A stretch of DNA of 64,000 bases from Pogostemon cablin (GCA_023678885.1 CM042970.1:2582355-2646354); one strand, 5' to 3'; positions 22,621 to 34,543 are shown, numbered from the stretch's first letter. Notes: a model not told the origin generated them from the letters alone. Numbers and translations are program-made.

Positions 22621-24520
22621 GTCTATTAAATGACAACATCATCTAAAAGCTTAAGCTGATAGAGAAAAATCGTTTAATACTTAATCATGTCACTCTAACA
22701 CGCTCCCTTACATGCAGGTAGTGAATTTTTGCCTCAAGCCTTGCATATGTAATTTTTTCATTAATGGGTGGTGGTGAGGCTTGAACCCTACCTTTAATAT
22801 CATGTTAAATGACCACCTCATCTAAAAGTTTAAATAGAGAGGTAAATCGTTTAATACTTAATCATTTCATTTGTTAAGAGTGGAATTTCACACGTTTTAG
22901 GTCTTACATTACACCATTTTTGATAGAATGTGGCCATGATTTCATGTAGAATTGCGTGGTTTGCATATGTTGCATAATTAAGGTTTTGTTGAGTTTTGAA
23001 GATTAAAACAGGTCAAAATATAGCAGAATCGAAAACGGGCTGAAAACGAGCCGAAAAGAGCCCAACACGAGTTGCAGGACCCAACACGACTTGCCAACAT
23101 GACCAGTGTTGGGGTCTGTGAGCAGTTCAGTTTCAGAGCACCTGAACACGACTATACAGACGACAACACGGCTTATCAACACGAGTCGTGTTAGCCTTAC
23201 ACTAGTTATATGACATGCAACACTGGTCGTGTTGCTAACTCGTGTTACGTAGGGCCAAGTTGTGTTGCGTGTTTTTGGGCCACAAATCATGTTTTACACC
23301 TTCCAGTGAGTGAAAATGTCTAAAAACGGCCCAGGCGTGTCAGATTCGAAGCAAAAAGTATAAAATGGGATCCAAACACAAGAGAAAAAGGGAGACCGAT
23401 CATTCACCAACAGAACACATCGTGAATTCTTTTCACACACATCAATCCATCCACCCACTCACATTAGATCATCCATCCCATCATTCCATTGGTCTGGAAG
23501 AAGATTCAAGTGCAGTTGAGAGAGTCAATCCAATCGGAGAGACGGAGGGAGGACGTAAACCACGTGACACTAGGGTTTTTATTTCTTCTATTTATTTCTT
23601 CTTTTGTTGATTTTGATAAGAAATTATGTCAGCCATGAGGGTTGTGTGTATCCTTATGGGCTAAAACCCTTATACAGTTTTAAGAATTGAATGTTAGGGT
23701 AGTTGAATTGGAAACCTAGACAACTCTTGTGAATTCATGCTATTAATATTCTTGTTTATTTGATTTATTAAGGCTTTGTTTATATGTATGTAACGTCTTC
23801 ACAATATATTATTGATGTTGGCCGTGATGTTTGATATATTGTGTTAGCTTGTGTGCATGCATAATTTATATTGTCTATTTGTTAGGGATTATAGTAGTTT
23901 GTCCGTGAACACAATAATCTAAATGGCTAGTAAATTATATACTTGATTTTCTTAGTGGAACAATGCAATTAAGAAGTCAAGTAGGAAGTAAATAAGATTG
24001 AGTAGTACTTTCAGAGAATATTTGTTAGTCAAACTGGCCATCTGGAGGTTCTTTAAGTTTGCATTATTAGTATCTAGGAAAAAGATTCAGAACTATTCAC
24101 GCATCTTTTGATATAAATTGAATAATACTACTAACTTGAAATCGAATCATATTTGGTGGGTTAATAGAGATTAGTGATGTATTTCCATTAACATAGCATG
24201 AATGAACAATAGGACGTCTAGGATACCAAATCAATTGCACTGCACCTGATACCTTAGAGCTGTTATTTCTCTCTTAATTCACTCTCGAGTAATTCTTTCT
24301 TGTTTTTATTTATTGTTTCAACAATTTGAATATTAAAATTCATATCTTGGAAATTGGTTCATTAATTCTAGTTGAATAGTAATTTAGAGTAAAATAGATA
24401 ATTAACTGTCTCAGTGAGAACGATATTTAAATGGGGTACTTGCATCTGTAATTGACATCCTTACACTTGAGGATTTTAATTGGAGTGCGCAAAATAAGCC
24501 TAATATCACTCTAACAGCAT
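22621..24520. mobile_element. Insertion splitting the ECR pseudogene, with probable gypsy LTR
   Basis: This interval separates two parts of ECR exon 2 (gaatggc / catcttacag). Its first about 290 bp contain a doubled repeat (aatgaccacctcatctaaaa). From about 22920 it resembles a gypsy LTR, with a terminal block gtactt..ctgtaattgacatcc. The region of cacgac/gtgttg words at 23060-23240 and a short ORF at 23365-23610 belong to this LTR. Exact LTR ends and target duplication are not settled. Confidence 0.5.
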
Positions 24521-24610
24521 CTTACAGATCAGCCACAGCAGCCTGCAAACAACACCAAAATCACAATTTAAATCAAGCCCCTGTTTTCTCAAACAAAAAC
24601 AAACATAATA
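24521..24610 (-). pseudogene. ECR pseudogene, exon 2 / intron 1 part
   Basis: catcttacagatcagccaca and gcaaacaacaccaaaatcac match 40965-41050 of the intact gene on the minus strand. The first coding exon is not found beyond it. Confidence 0.85.
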
Positions 24611-24979
24611 GTTTCATTAAATTATAAACGTCCTATAATTAAGAAGTTGACTAAATTGTACGTTATTTATAAATTACTACTCCGAATTAGTTAACGAATA
24701 ATACAGACAGATCTGATCTGTGTATAACCTGTCTTGGTGATCTCAAAATTTAGTATAACTTGTATTGCCTTGTTCACTTTTTCAACCTAATGTATTTTAT
24801 TAAAGAAAATAAATGCCCCGACGAGGCACCATCGTGGAAAGATGCTTCAAGAAGAAATACTTTATCACAAATTATTTTACTTATAATTCCATACCTAAAT
24901 AAACCTTTCTATGCATTCTGAATTCTTTCCCACATCTGCCTCCATTCTCTGCCATTTTAGAGAGAGAAACAAGTGTGAG

Positions 24980-27609
24980 ATGGCAGCCTACGCATCTCTG
25001 CTGTCTCTAATGCATACCATTAACGACCTGCAGAATCATCCTCAACCTCCCATCTCTCTCCACCCTAAACACCTCCTTTCTCTTACCCAAACCATCGCTT
25101 TCTTGCAAGATTTTCTCGAACGTTATTCTACCGAAGAAGACGAAGACTTGGAGAGACGAATCACCGCTGCATCTCATGCTACAGAAGGCGTAATTGAAAA
25201 CCACATTGTGGATCAAATTGAAGCTGGCACTCCCGATTAGCCAAAATTGGCTCGTAAACATAACTTGTTATTCAAACAGCTATTTGTAAGACTGGCGGTT
25301 CAGCTGGCTTTGATGGAGATCTAGAGAGAGCCATAAAAATATTGGATTTGATCAAGAGAGAGGTGATGGAGATCGGTGAAGCCAAGAACAAGGGATCCCA
25401 ACCCCATCATACAAAGTCTTCAGCAACACCCGCAGCTTCCACGTGGCAGAGCAGCAGCAGCAGCTCTATGGTTTTTATTGATGATGCCTTGGTTTTTGAA
25501 GTGTTGGATAAGCTGGTCGGCCAACAATCTAAACTCCAAATCATCCCAATTGTTGGAATGGGGGGAATCGGTAAGACTGCATTCACTACAAATATTTACT
25601 CAAAACCATTAATTGTCGAGCACTTTGACATTCTTGCATGGGGTTGTAATTTCTCAAGAGTGTAGTGGATCAAATATTCTTTCACAAGTTCTTAGTCAAG
25701 AAAATAGAGAGGATGTTGATAAGTTAGATACATTAGGACTGCGTGTGTACCAAATGTTGTGGGGTAGGAGGTATTTGATTGTAATGGATGATATTTGGAG
25801 CAGTGAGCCTTGGGATGATGTTAAGCGTTTCTTCCCAGATAACAACAATGGAAGCAGAATCGTGATAACCACTAGGAAATCAAATTTGGCTTTTGAGTTA
25901 AGTGGTTCTCAGGGCTTTCATATGAATTTTTTAAATAAGAATAAAAGTTGGGATCTGCTTTGCCGAACTGTGTTCGGCAAGGAATCAAGTTGTCCCGTAG
26001 AGTTGGAGGAGACTGGAAAGTCAATTGCAAGAAAGTGTAGAGGGCTTCCTTTGTCATTAGTTGTTATTGGAGGAGTGTTGAGAAGATCCAACATGACAGA
26101 GGAGTATTGGAAGTACACCTTAAAAAATCTGAATTCACTCGTACATTTGGAGGAAGATGAATATTGCCTACAGCTATTGCGCAGGAGCTATCAAGAGTTG
26201 TCCGTACATCTTAAACCATGTTTTCTGTACATGGGAATTTTTCCAGAAGACGAAGATATTAAGGTTCCGGATATTATCAAAATGTGGGTTGCTGAAGGAA
26301 TTGTGAAACCAATTGATGAGAGAAGTTTAGAAGAAGCTGCAGAAGAGTACATTAGGGAACTTAGCATCAGAAATCTAATAATAGTTGGAAAATGGAAGTG
26401 GGATGGGAGAGTAAGAACGTTTAAAATTCATGATGTATTGAGGGATGTATGCATAAGGGAGGCAAAAAAACAAAGATTTTATTGCGTAGTAAGTAAGGGG
26501 AATGAGATTTTAGAGGGCATAAATATGGAAAGACGCATTTGCCTACTCAATCGAGATGAATTCAGCCCAAAAGCGTTTGCTGCTCTGATGTCTGCGTCAC
26601 TATTTGCACGTTCCTTATTTTTTTTCCGTGCCTGGGTTTCGGTGGATGATATTGAAGTTGAAGAATCAGTTAATAGTAGAGTATTGAGGTTTGTATATAG
26701 GCATGGATGGTGTAATTATTTCCACAAGTTAAAGTGTGATGCTGTTACTCTCAACTCCCGATTCATTTATCTATATCATGATAGTGATAGATCAACAACA
26801 AATTTTCACCTTCCCCACCTTTGGAACTTCAAGGCTCTTGCAATTGAACCCAAACATCATTTTGCCAAGGATTCTGGAAGGTTATCAATATGGAAGATGC
26901 CTCAACTTAGACATGTCAATCTCCGCGAGCGGTTTACACTCATAGATCCTGTTGGGCAGGACAAGTTTGTGTTGGAACACTTGCAGACGCTGTCGGGTGT
27001 GTTGAATTTCAAGTGTGATGAAGATGTGGTTAAGAGAATCCCCAACGTCAAGAAACTCGGGTTGGTGTATAATAAGTATGCTATGAGATCAGAGGATGGT
27101 GCTGAAATTAATTTATGTCTTGTGAACAATCTACACAAACTCCAAACCCTTTACATTCTAGTCGACTTGAGTGCAACGGTATGTGTCTCGTTCCCTCTGT
27201 CCCTGAAGAAGCTGAGTTTGACAGACACAAGGCTCAACGTGGAGGAGTTGAATACAAGTATAGCTTTGTTGCCTCTTCTTCAATTTCTAAGCATTAGTTA
27301 TGATTCATTTATAGGATCCAGTGGGAAACTGGTGAAGCCCAATTCTGCACCCTCACACACCTTGAAATTATTATGTGGTATGATCTCAAATACTGGATCA
27401 CAGATACCACCTCCTTTCCCTGTCTACGCTACCTTTCTCTTCTCTGTTTAGTTACGTTGGAAGAGATTCCTTCCAGCATAGGAGAAATACCAACTCTCCG
27501 GTATATTCGGGTGGAAGAGTGTAGTGAATCTGCCGAAGAATCCACATAAAGGATTAAAGAGGAACATGAAGATTACGGTAATGAAGATCTTCGTATAATT
27601 GTTAGATGA
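24980..27609 (+). pseudogene. CC-NB-ARC-LRR resistance protein (R1-like), multiply disrupted
   Basis: Starts MAAYASLLSLMHTINDLQNH, the ancestral form of NLR 1. Lesions by comparison with NLR 1: TAG at 25238-25240 in the CC domain; a frame change before GDLERAIK; a one-base insertion in a G run near 25640 (CATGGGGTTG against TATGGGTTG); a one-base deletion near 27317 (AGTGGG against AGGTGGG); and TAA at 27547-27549. Between these it retains the P-loop GMGGIGKTA, kinase-2 YLIVMDDIW, GLPL, CFLYMGIF, IHDVLRDVC and the LRR tail to LRIIVR. The longest intact frame (25613-27451) lacks the P-loop. A pseudogene. Confidence 0.93.
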
Positions 27610-27837
27610 ATTCTTGTCTATGAAGGTTAACTGGTGAAATAAGAAACCCGTATTTGCTACCATATCGAATATTGGATCGAAATACTTTAATTACTCTATG
27701 TTTTTAAACCCTAATACTAATCCATAATTGAACCTTACGGTCTTATATATCTCTCTCGCGCCAGTTCGATTTTTCTATTATATTTTGGTCTTACATCTCC
27801 TGTTGGATGATTGATACTTATGATATAATAAAACATA

Positions 27838-28057
27838 CTCCCTCCGTCCTGGAGTTATGTTCACCGGCACTTTAGATATTTTTTAGGTAATAAATAAATT
27901 ATAAAGTATGTTATGTGTGTTAGGTGAGAGTGGTATTTTTGAAATTAAGATAACTTGAGGTTGTTGGTTGATGTGAAGTTTCTTTTTTTGGGTGGTGAAC
28001 ATAAGTATGAGACGGACGAAAATGAAGAGTGTGAACATAAGTGTGGGACGGAGGGAG
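27838..28057. mobile_element. Stowaway-like MITE, family B, 220 bp
   Basis: Ends ctccctccgtcctggagtta and gtgtgggacggagggag with TA at both sides. The interior matches the other family B copies in reverse orientation (gttatgtgtgttaggtgaga). Confidence 0.8.
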
Positions 28058-28069
28058 TATACCTTATAA

Positions 28070-28363
28070 GGGTAAATTACCAAAACTCCCTCGAGATTTG
28101 TCCAAATTACCAAATAAACCCGTGATTTGTACCAATTACCCCCTTTAAAATATATTTTTAAAAAAATAGTGAAATTTAAAAATACAATGTTAAATATATG
28201 GGTCTTGATGTCATTTTCATCCTTCTTTATTTTAAGAAAAAGGTGTATTTTTATTAATGTTCAAATAAAAAACAAGTTAAAAGGAGTAATTGGTAATTTT
28301 TCAAATCACAGGGTTTATTTGATAGTTTGGACAAACCTCGAGGGGGATTTTGGTAATTTACCC
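28070..28363. mobile_element. Tourist-like foldback MITE, 294 bp, TAA target duplication
   Basis: Inverted repeats of about 60 bp, starting gggtaaattaccaaaactcc and ending with the complement (ttttggtaatttaccc). TAA lies on both sides (28067-28069, 28364-28366), as expected for PIF/Harbinger-type MITEs. Confidence 0.88.
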
Positions 28364-28372
28364 TAACTATTA

Positions 28373-28612
28373 CTCCCTCCGGCCACTTACAAGGTAGCTG
28401 TTTGTTGTTTGCACGTGGACAATTCTAAGGTCTTTATTTATTTTTTACACGTGGATTAAGAAGTATTATTATTATAGGTAAAGTGGATAGTTGTATTAGA
28501 GAGAAGTAGTAGGTCATATTGTGTACTTTATTTACTAAATAGAGAAAATTGATACATTTGAAGCGAACATCAGGAATAGTGAAATGGATATCTTGTAAGT
28601 GGCCGGAGATAG
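28373..28612. mobile_element. Stowaway-like MITE, family C
   Basis: Ends ctccctccggccacttacaa and cttgtaagtggccggagatag, TA on both sides. Nearly the same sequence and orientation as 29954-30193. Confidence 0.85.
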
Positions 28613-29228
28613 TATTATCAAAACAACGACCGTTTAACATTGGGATAAAAAAAATTTTGCCCCATAAGTTTGGCCATGTACAATTATTACCCCAAAAAAT
28701 ATAATATCTGGGCATTTATCTCACTATCTTCATAATTGAGCCAATGTTGTCCCATTTTCGCCGGAATTGATCACGTGCATGTCACGTGATCACCGAATTT
28801 GGCATTTTCCAGTGGGATAAAATATTTTTTTGCCCCGTAAGTTTGGCCATGTACAACTTTTGTCCCAAAAAAGATAAGATTTGGACATTTGTCCCAATAT
28901 CTTTATAATTGCGCCAATGTTGTCCTGTTTTTTTCAAAATTTGACATTTTCACTAGAATCGATCACGTGCGTCTCACATGATTATCAGATTTGGCATTTC
29001 CCGACGAATTTACTGACCTGGCTACACAGTGGTATCCACATCAATAACAACAATAATAATATTTTAATAAAAATTTAATTTAAAAAATATCCTCCATCAA
29101 TGCACTCAATTCTCACGTGCCCTCGACGTACTTCCACCATCTTCGCAAACTCCCTCTTTTTGTCAATTAGAGGATCCCTCGTGTACCCTTTCACCACCAT
29201 GGGCGGCAGCCGTTGGATCTTCCGCTCG

Positions 29229-29930
29229 CGCCACCCTACTTACATCACCAAGCTCCCCATTATCATCTACTTTCACGGCGGAGGATTCGTATTCTTGAGT
29301 GCCACCACTCCATTCTTCCACGAGTCATGCAACCATCAGTTGCTCACGTTCCTTCTCTCAACGCTTCCGTCGAGTAATGCCTAGCATTGAAGAATCTTTT
29401 TCTGAAGGCGTACGACGACCTCATGGACGAAGTGCAGTGGGCTAAAACCTAAGCACTTGATGACAGTGACACCAACCCTTCAATCGAAGAATTCGCTGAA
29501 TTCTCTAGGGTTTTCCTAATGGAAAGCAGCATCACCGGCAACATGGTTTACCACGTGGGGATGCGTGCACTTGATATTGATCACTAGATCACAATTAGAA
29601 TCGCGAGACTGATAATGAACCATCCATTCTTCAGTGGGGTGGGAAAGACTGAATCGGAGCTAAAAAAAGGTCAATGATCACATCCTCCTCTGCATGGCTC
29701 CGATATCATGTGGGTGCTCATACTGTCAGAGGGTACGAATCGAGGCCATGTATACTGTGATCCGTTCGTTGGTGGTAGGCCCTTGGAGGAGAAAATCCGA
29801 TAGTTGCCGCCCATGGTGCTGAGAGGGTACACAGGGGATCCCTGATTGACAAGAAGAGTGAGTTTGCGTAGATGATGGAAGCACATGGAGGGCACGTGAG
29901 AATTGAGTTCATCGATTGAGGGTATTATTT
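29229..29930 (+). pseudogene. Plant carboxylesterase (CXE / GID1-like fold) pseudogene
   Basis: An alpha/beta-hydrolase fragment, broken by several stops and frame changes. Pieces in order: KLPIIIYFHGGGFVFLSATT (oxyanion HGGG), KAYDDLMDEVQWAKT, then FLMESSITGNMVYHVGMRAL, then LIMNHPFFSGVGKTESELK, then HVYCDPFVGGRPLEEKI and GDPLIDKKSEFA. The nucleophile elbow, normally GDSAGGN or GSSAGGN, reads ESSITGN, so the catalytic loop has changed as well. The N-terminal about 60 residues of a normal esterase are absent. Carried inside the Mutator-like element. Confidence 0.85.
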
Positions 29931-29953
29931 TAAATTAAATTACCAATAAAATA

Positions 29954-30193
29954 CTCCCTCTAGCCACTTACAAGGTAACCATTTGTTATTTGCGCGTGGA
30001 CAATTCTAATGTCTTTATTTGTTTTTTGCATGTGGATTAAGGAGTATTATTATTATAGGTAAAGTGGGTAGTTGTATTAGAGAGAAGTGGTGGGTCATAT
30101 TGTGTACTTTCTTTACTAAATAGAGAAAATTGATACCTTTGAAGCGGACGCCAAGAATAGTGAAATGGATACCTTGTAAGTGGCTGGAGGTAG
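29954..30193. mobile_element. Stowaway-like MITE in the right MULE arm
   Basis: Ends ctccctctagccacttacaa and cttgtaagtggctggaggtag with TA at each side. The left MULE arm (aataatattttaataaa, about 29052-29068) is the matching empty site. Confidence 0.9.
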
Positions 30194-30653
30194 TATTATT
30201 ATTATTAATGTGGATGCCACTGTGTCGCCAAGTCAGGAAATTCGTCGGGAAATGCCAAATACGATAATCACGTGACATGGGCGTGATCGATTCTAGTGAA
30301 AATGTTAAATTCCGGGAAAAATGGGGCAACATTGACGCAACTATAAATATATTGGGACAAATGTCCAAATCTTATTTTTTTTGGGGCAAAAATTGTACAT
30401 GTCCAAACTTACGAGCAAAATAATATTTTATCCCGTTTAACATTCCTAACGTGTGTTGGCTTACTTACCTTCACTACCACCATTAAATATAGCAACATAT
30501 GCCATACAATATTGTTTCACGCTTTATTTTACTCAACTCACTCATTATACTCTTGCTCATTTTCAATTATTATTTATTTGAATTGCCTTTCAATTGATTA
30601 AAACATAACTTATGGTACTGATGCTATTTTACACAAAAAAAACAATAATAATA

Positions 30654-30656
<3 letters not shown>

Positions 30657-30704
<48 letters not shown>
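30657..30704. repeat. (TA)n microsatellite
   Basis: Uninterrupted alternating AT of about 48 bp, followed by TTTTTA repeats. Non-coding. Confidence 0.95.
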
Positions 30705-30710
<6 letters not shown>

Positions 30711-30768
30711 TATTTTTATTTTTATTTTTAAGATTTAGTACTATTAGTAAATTACAAGGTTTTATAAA

Positions 30769-31607
30769 GGGTGACACTATTGTCACCCAAATGATTACTA
30801 AAGACACCCAAACTTAAAAAATAAATATTATAAAATTACAATTCTAACCTCATCCCTGATCTTACATCCCACATACCTAATCCCCTTGTTACTAATCCCT
30901 ACTTTATTTACTAACTACACCCAATATCATGCCAACTGCAATTTACTATCTGGAAACACTCTAATTCGGAATTGAATTCTTGTTTTCTGAAAAAATGAAA
31001 AAAAATCCATTTTCTGTTTTATGATACAGTTTTTTTTTAATTCAACTTGAAGCTAAGAAAGAAACGCACAAGCTTCCTCTAATTATCATCGCAGAAGTCA
31101 CCTGACCTTTTCTTTTCCCCCAATTTCTCAACCCTAATTTCCTTTAAAATTTATACAATTTTAACTCCAAGATTCATATTCAAAATAGTTTGACGTCATT
31201 TCCAAAAAACATTAAAAAATTGTAAAATAAATAAATAATATACTCATAATTATAGTAATAGTTTGACGCAGATTTTTGATTTGTTATTCTTTTGTTTTAA
31301 TATTTGATTTCCATTGACCTAAGAGTTGTTGCCTTACTATTCCCAGTTTTCTCTTCCTTCTTGACAGGTTGGGAAAATACAGCAGCGGGTCGGCATCCTC
31401 TGCACACTCTGCTATGCCATGGAGATATTGATGGTCGTTCATCACCTCATCGTGAAATCTGATGGAAGTCTAAGGAAACACCACAAAATATAGTAAATTA
31501 GGACTTAGTTATAAATTTGGGTGTAGGGTTAAAATAGTATTTTCACTATCATTTTTTTTAAGAATCGAGTGCTGTTAGTAATATCTCGGATGACAATAGT
31601 GCCGCCC
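30769..31607. mobile_element. Second non-autonomous Mutator-like element, 839 bp
   Basis: Flanked by a perfect 9-bp duplication ttttataaa (30760-30768 and 31608-31616). The inverted ends are gggtgacactattgtcaccc and, from the right, gggcggcactattgtcatcc, followed by a shared attactaa word. The interior has a GC-richer exon-like stretch at about 31365-31480 (frame: QQRVGILCTLCYAMEILMVV). No transposase. Confidence 0.87.
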
Positions 31608-31616
31608 TTTTATAAA

Positions 31617-32440
31617 TCGAAGTTTAATGTAAATTGTGAACCACAAAAAAACAAACACTCTTATGAACCCGTTCACATAACTTATTATGTGAACCTTAAT
31701 TTTTTCTCCCTTTAAGCCCTCCCCTTCCATTTTCTTCCAATCATATTATACTCTATGTATTATTAGGGCTTTAAATTAAAACGAGAAAATAAGGTTTACA
31801 CCGTAAACTTGATTCACAGTAGACTAACTCAAAACTCTATGATAAAATTAGTCGTAGATCGAGTACAAAGTTGTACGTGTTAATGGGTTGTGCACAATGT
31901 ATTGCCTATAAATATAGGGCAAACTGAATACAAAATACAGTTGATCTTACTTTATGAAAATTAAATCATTATACTCATTTTATTCTAAAATTTATGCACA
32001 CTTTCAAAATCATCAACTTTCACAATATTAACACATTAACGATATTGTAATACTATAAAAATATCATTTACTTTCATTTTGCTAACCCGCGTCAACAACT
32101 TCACATTTCCTCCGTCCCGAAGAAGTTAGCATATTTTTTTTGGCACGGAGATTAAAGAGTATAATAATTTAATGTAAAGTGAAGTAAAATGAGATGAGAG
32201 AAATAATATTTAATTTGTAGTGAGTAGTTGTATTAGAGGTGGTATGTGGGTTTCATGAGAATAAACTAATTATTTTGGTGTGGATTCCATGTATCAAAAA
32301 GAATATATGTCAACTTTAATAAGACAAACCGAAAATAAAATTGTGTCAAACGACGGAGAGAGTATATCATAATATACCTCGTCATAATGGATCATTAGGG
32401 AGTCCATTACTGTAGATATATAAAAAAAAGACTTCACTAG
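31617..32440. other. AT-rich spacer with one MITE-like block
   Basis: From about 32108 to 32361 the sequence shows family ends (cctccgtcccgaagaagt and caaacgacggagagag) and the usual body, so it is a MITE. The rest has no gene signal. Confidence 0.5.
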
Positions 32441-33480
32441 TGTGGGCTTGTGTTATTTTTTAAATTCATGGGGGCAGAATTCTATTCGAATCCAAGTATA
32501 ATATGCGGGCTTCCTTCCTCCTTTGACTTTTCGTTTCTTTTTTTCTCTTTCTATACAAGTCCTCTCTCATCTTTTTCTTTACCTATACATCTGTCCATTT
32601 TCTCTCTCTCCATACATACAAATATTCTTAGTTTTTTTTTTCTTTCCTTACGGGTTAGATTAGACGGTGGAGCAGAAATCACGTGGCTCATAATTATGAC
32701 GATGAGGACTTCTTGCCGCCGTCTGAGGGGTGATCCGGCGCCGCCCTCCTCTCACCGTCGGGTGATTGGGCTTTTGCTCCGGGGACGACGTCTTCAACAG
32801 GCTGCGATGAGGCTCCCTGTCGCCGTCTGAGAGACAATCTGATGCCGCCGTCTGAGAGGCACCACGTTTGGGATCAGAAACCCTCCAAGATTTCTTAGGA
32901 TTCTCTCTCAATTGATAGCTGCCATTCTGATCGAAATTAGGGTTGCTTTCTTCACTAAGAAGAGCAAAATCGTATTCATCATCTTGGATTTTGATCTCAG
33001 CTTTCTTTTATTTTTCTACTTTCTTAGAAGCTGAATTTTTTTTCTACTTTCTTAGAAGCTGAAATCTGTGCCATATGAACCCTCATATGACCTCCCAACT
33101 TCCCACTCACGCAAATTTTGCTGCATATCTTGCAAATATACCTCTTTTCTTGAATCTCTCCCATTTCAAGACTACAATCCAAGAAATCAATCAACAACCC
33201 AAATCAATCACAAGGTGAATTCAACCATCTTATTGTGTAAAAAAAGAGTCAAGATTCAATCAAACAGAGAACTCACTCAAAAAAAAAAAACTCAGATCAG
33301 CAAAAATCCAGCTTTCTGCTACATTAATTCCAACGCCACCCTTCTCTCGCCGCCGGGTGATTGGAATTTTGCTTCGGCGACGCCGTTTTCCAATGTGAGG
33401 CTTTCTAAGAGTTTGAGTAGATCTTCATCTAAGGTTCATGATTCTCTCTCTTGTTTCGGCTAATTGATTCAAGTATGATG
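32441..33480. other. GC-richer transcribed-looking region, no assignable gene
   Basis: CT-rich runs, then a GC-rich segment (32690-32870) and a second at 33330-33470, both containing a version of ctctc(a/g)ccg(t/c)cgggtgattgg. The longest frame is 131 codons (33068-33463), ending SSKVHDSLSCFG; I do not recognise it. It could be the 5' part of a decayed gene or 5'UTR-derived sequence. Confidence 0.35.
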
Positions 33481-33919
33481 TTGTTGTTGGGAAAAAAGAG
33501 TGGAGAATCATCCAATAATATGTTAAAAGGGAAACTTCTATGCATACCATCATCCAATAAGTTGGGATGATTTTGAACAATTCACTGTTATTGGAAAATG
33601 AGCATTTGTTGATGAAAAGGTGGGATCTCTTCTTTTTTCTTTCTAAATGTAATACCTCTCTCTCTCTCTATAAGATGATGTTGGTTGAATCTTGAAAAGA
33701 ATTTGATTGATTCTGCTAGTTTTTTTTTTTTTAGATTTGGGGTTCTGTGTAGTGATTTGTTTTGTTTGAATGGCAATGCGTTTTAATACGAGCGAAGAGC
33801 CAGTAGCAACAACTCCTAGAATAAACCCCAAAAAATGGCAGATAGAAGAAGATTGAAGGTTAAAAGAGACGAAACGAACAACTTGCAACCCAAACTGGGA
33901 TAACTCCACTTGAGTTTCC
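33480..33919 (-). other. 14-3-3 3' flank / 3'UTR
   Basis: AT-rich sequence downstream of the 14-3-3 stop, with CT microsatellite (33655-33670) and T tracts. No other feature recognised. Confidence 0.45.
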
Positions 33920-34543
33920 TCACGCTTGTGCTTCTTCAGGTTTCGAAACTTCTTTGATATCATCACCGGCTCCATCTTCCTGCATTTATTTATTTATCAT
34001 ATAATGTCACTCGGTTAAACCTGAGTTCATGTTCGTTTTATTTTTACCTATTTGAAGCAATTTCAAGGTTCAATGGAATCTTTTGTCTCCTTTAATTATT
34101 TTCAATTATTTTTTTGCTGACTGTTTTCACATCCACATCGAAGCTATAGAACCAGACAAAAAAAATGAAGTTTATGGGAATCACAATACCTGCATATAAG
34201 AGGTCCACAAAGTGAGATTGTCGCGAAGAAGTTGCATAATCAAGATGCTATCTTTGTAGGACTCCTCGCCTAAAGTATCCAACTCAGCGATTGCCTTGTC
34301 AAAGGCCTGGACAAGGCAGTGATAATGAATTACAAACATGGGTTAAGACTGGAAGCATTAAGGAATTTACCATTAGAAAGAAAGCTAAGGAAATGAGTTG
34401 AAATAGGATTCCACATCTACCTGTTTGGCAAGGTTGCATGCGCGGTCAGGAGAGTTCAAGATTTCGTAGTAGAAAACAGAGAAATTCAGGGCCAATCCTA
34501 GCCTAATTGGATGAGTTGGGGCAAGATCTGAATTAGCTATGTC
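33920..34543 (-). pseudogene. 14-3-3 protein gene, only the last three coding exons
   Basis: 14-3-3 proteins are dimeric phosphoserine-binding adaptors of about 250-260 residues. The minus strand carries exons 34421-34543 (DIANSDLAPTHPIRLGLALN... ACNLAKQ), 34190-34306 (AFDKAIAELDTLGEESYKDS... LTLWTSYMQ) and 33920-33979 (EDGAGDDIKEVSKPEEAQA, stop). All junctions are in phase with GT-AG borders and there are no lesions. The preceding exons, encoding about the first 160 residues including the dimer interface, are not in the next several kb upstream. TSYMQ replaces the usual TSDMQ. Either a 5'-truncated copy or a chimeric transcript fragment. Confidence 0.88.

Larger units (their letters stand above)
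28642..30434. mobile_element. Mutator-like element carrying a carboxylesterase pseudogene
   Basis: Flanked by a perfect 10-bp direct repeat, gtttaacatt (28632-28641 and 30435-30444). The ends gggataaaa / tttatccc are inverted. The arms 28814-29228 and 29780-30434 are inverted copies of each other, apart from a MITE in the right arm. They extend into the gene: the antisense of the esterase 3' end sits at 29101-29228. The left arm has an extra 172-bp copy of the terminus (28642-28813). No transposase. This fits a Pack-MULE; 9-11 bp duplications and long inverted repeats are typical of the group. Confidence 0.85.

Noticed and set aside
23365..23610. 81-residue ORF
   Set aside because: Lies in the LTR-like insertion that splits the ECR pseudogene; no domain recognised.
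28070..28363. microRNA precursor
   Set aside because: The long perfect foldback is explained by a Tourist-like MITE with a TAA duplication; no small-RNA evidence is available.
29671..29912. Minus-strand ORFs opposite the esterase
   Set aside because: They are the antisense of the esterase fragment and the inverted arm of the Mutator-like element.
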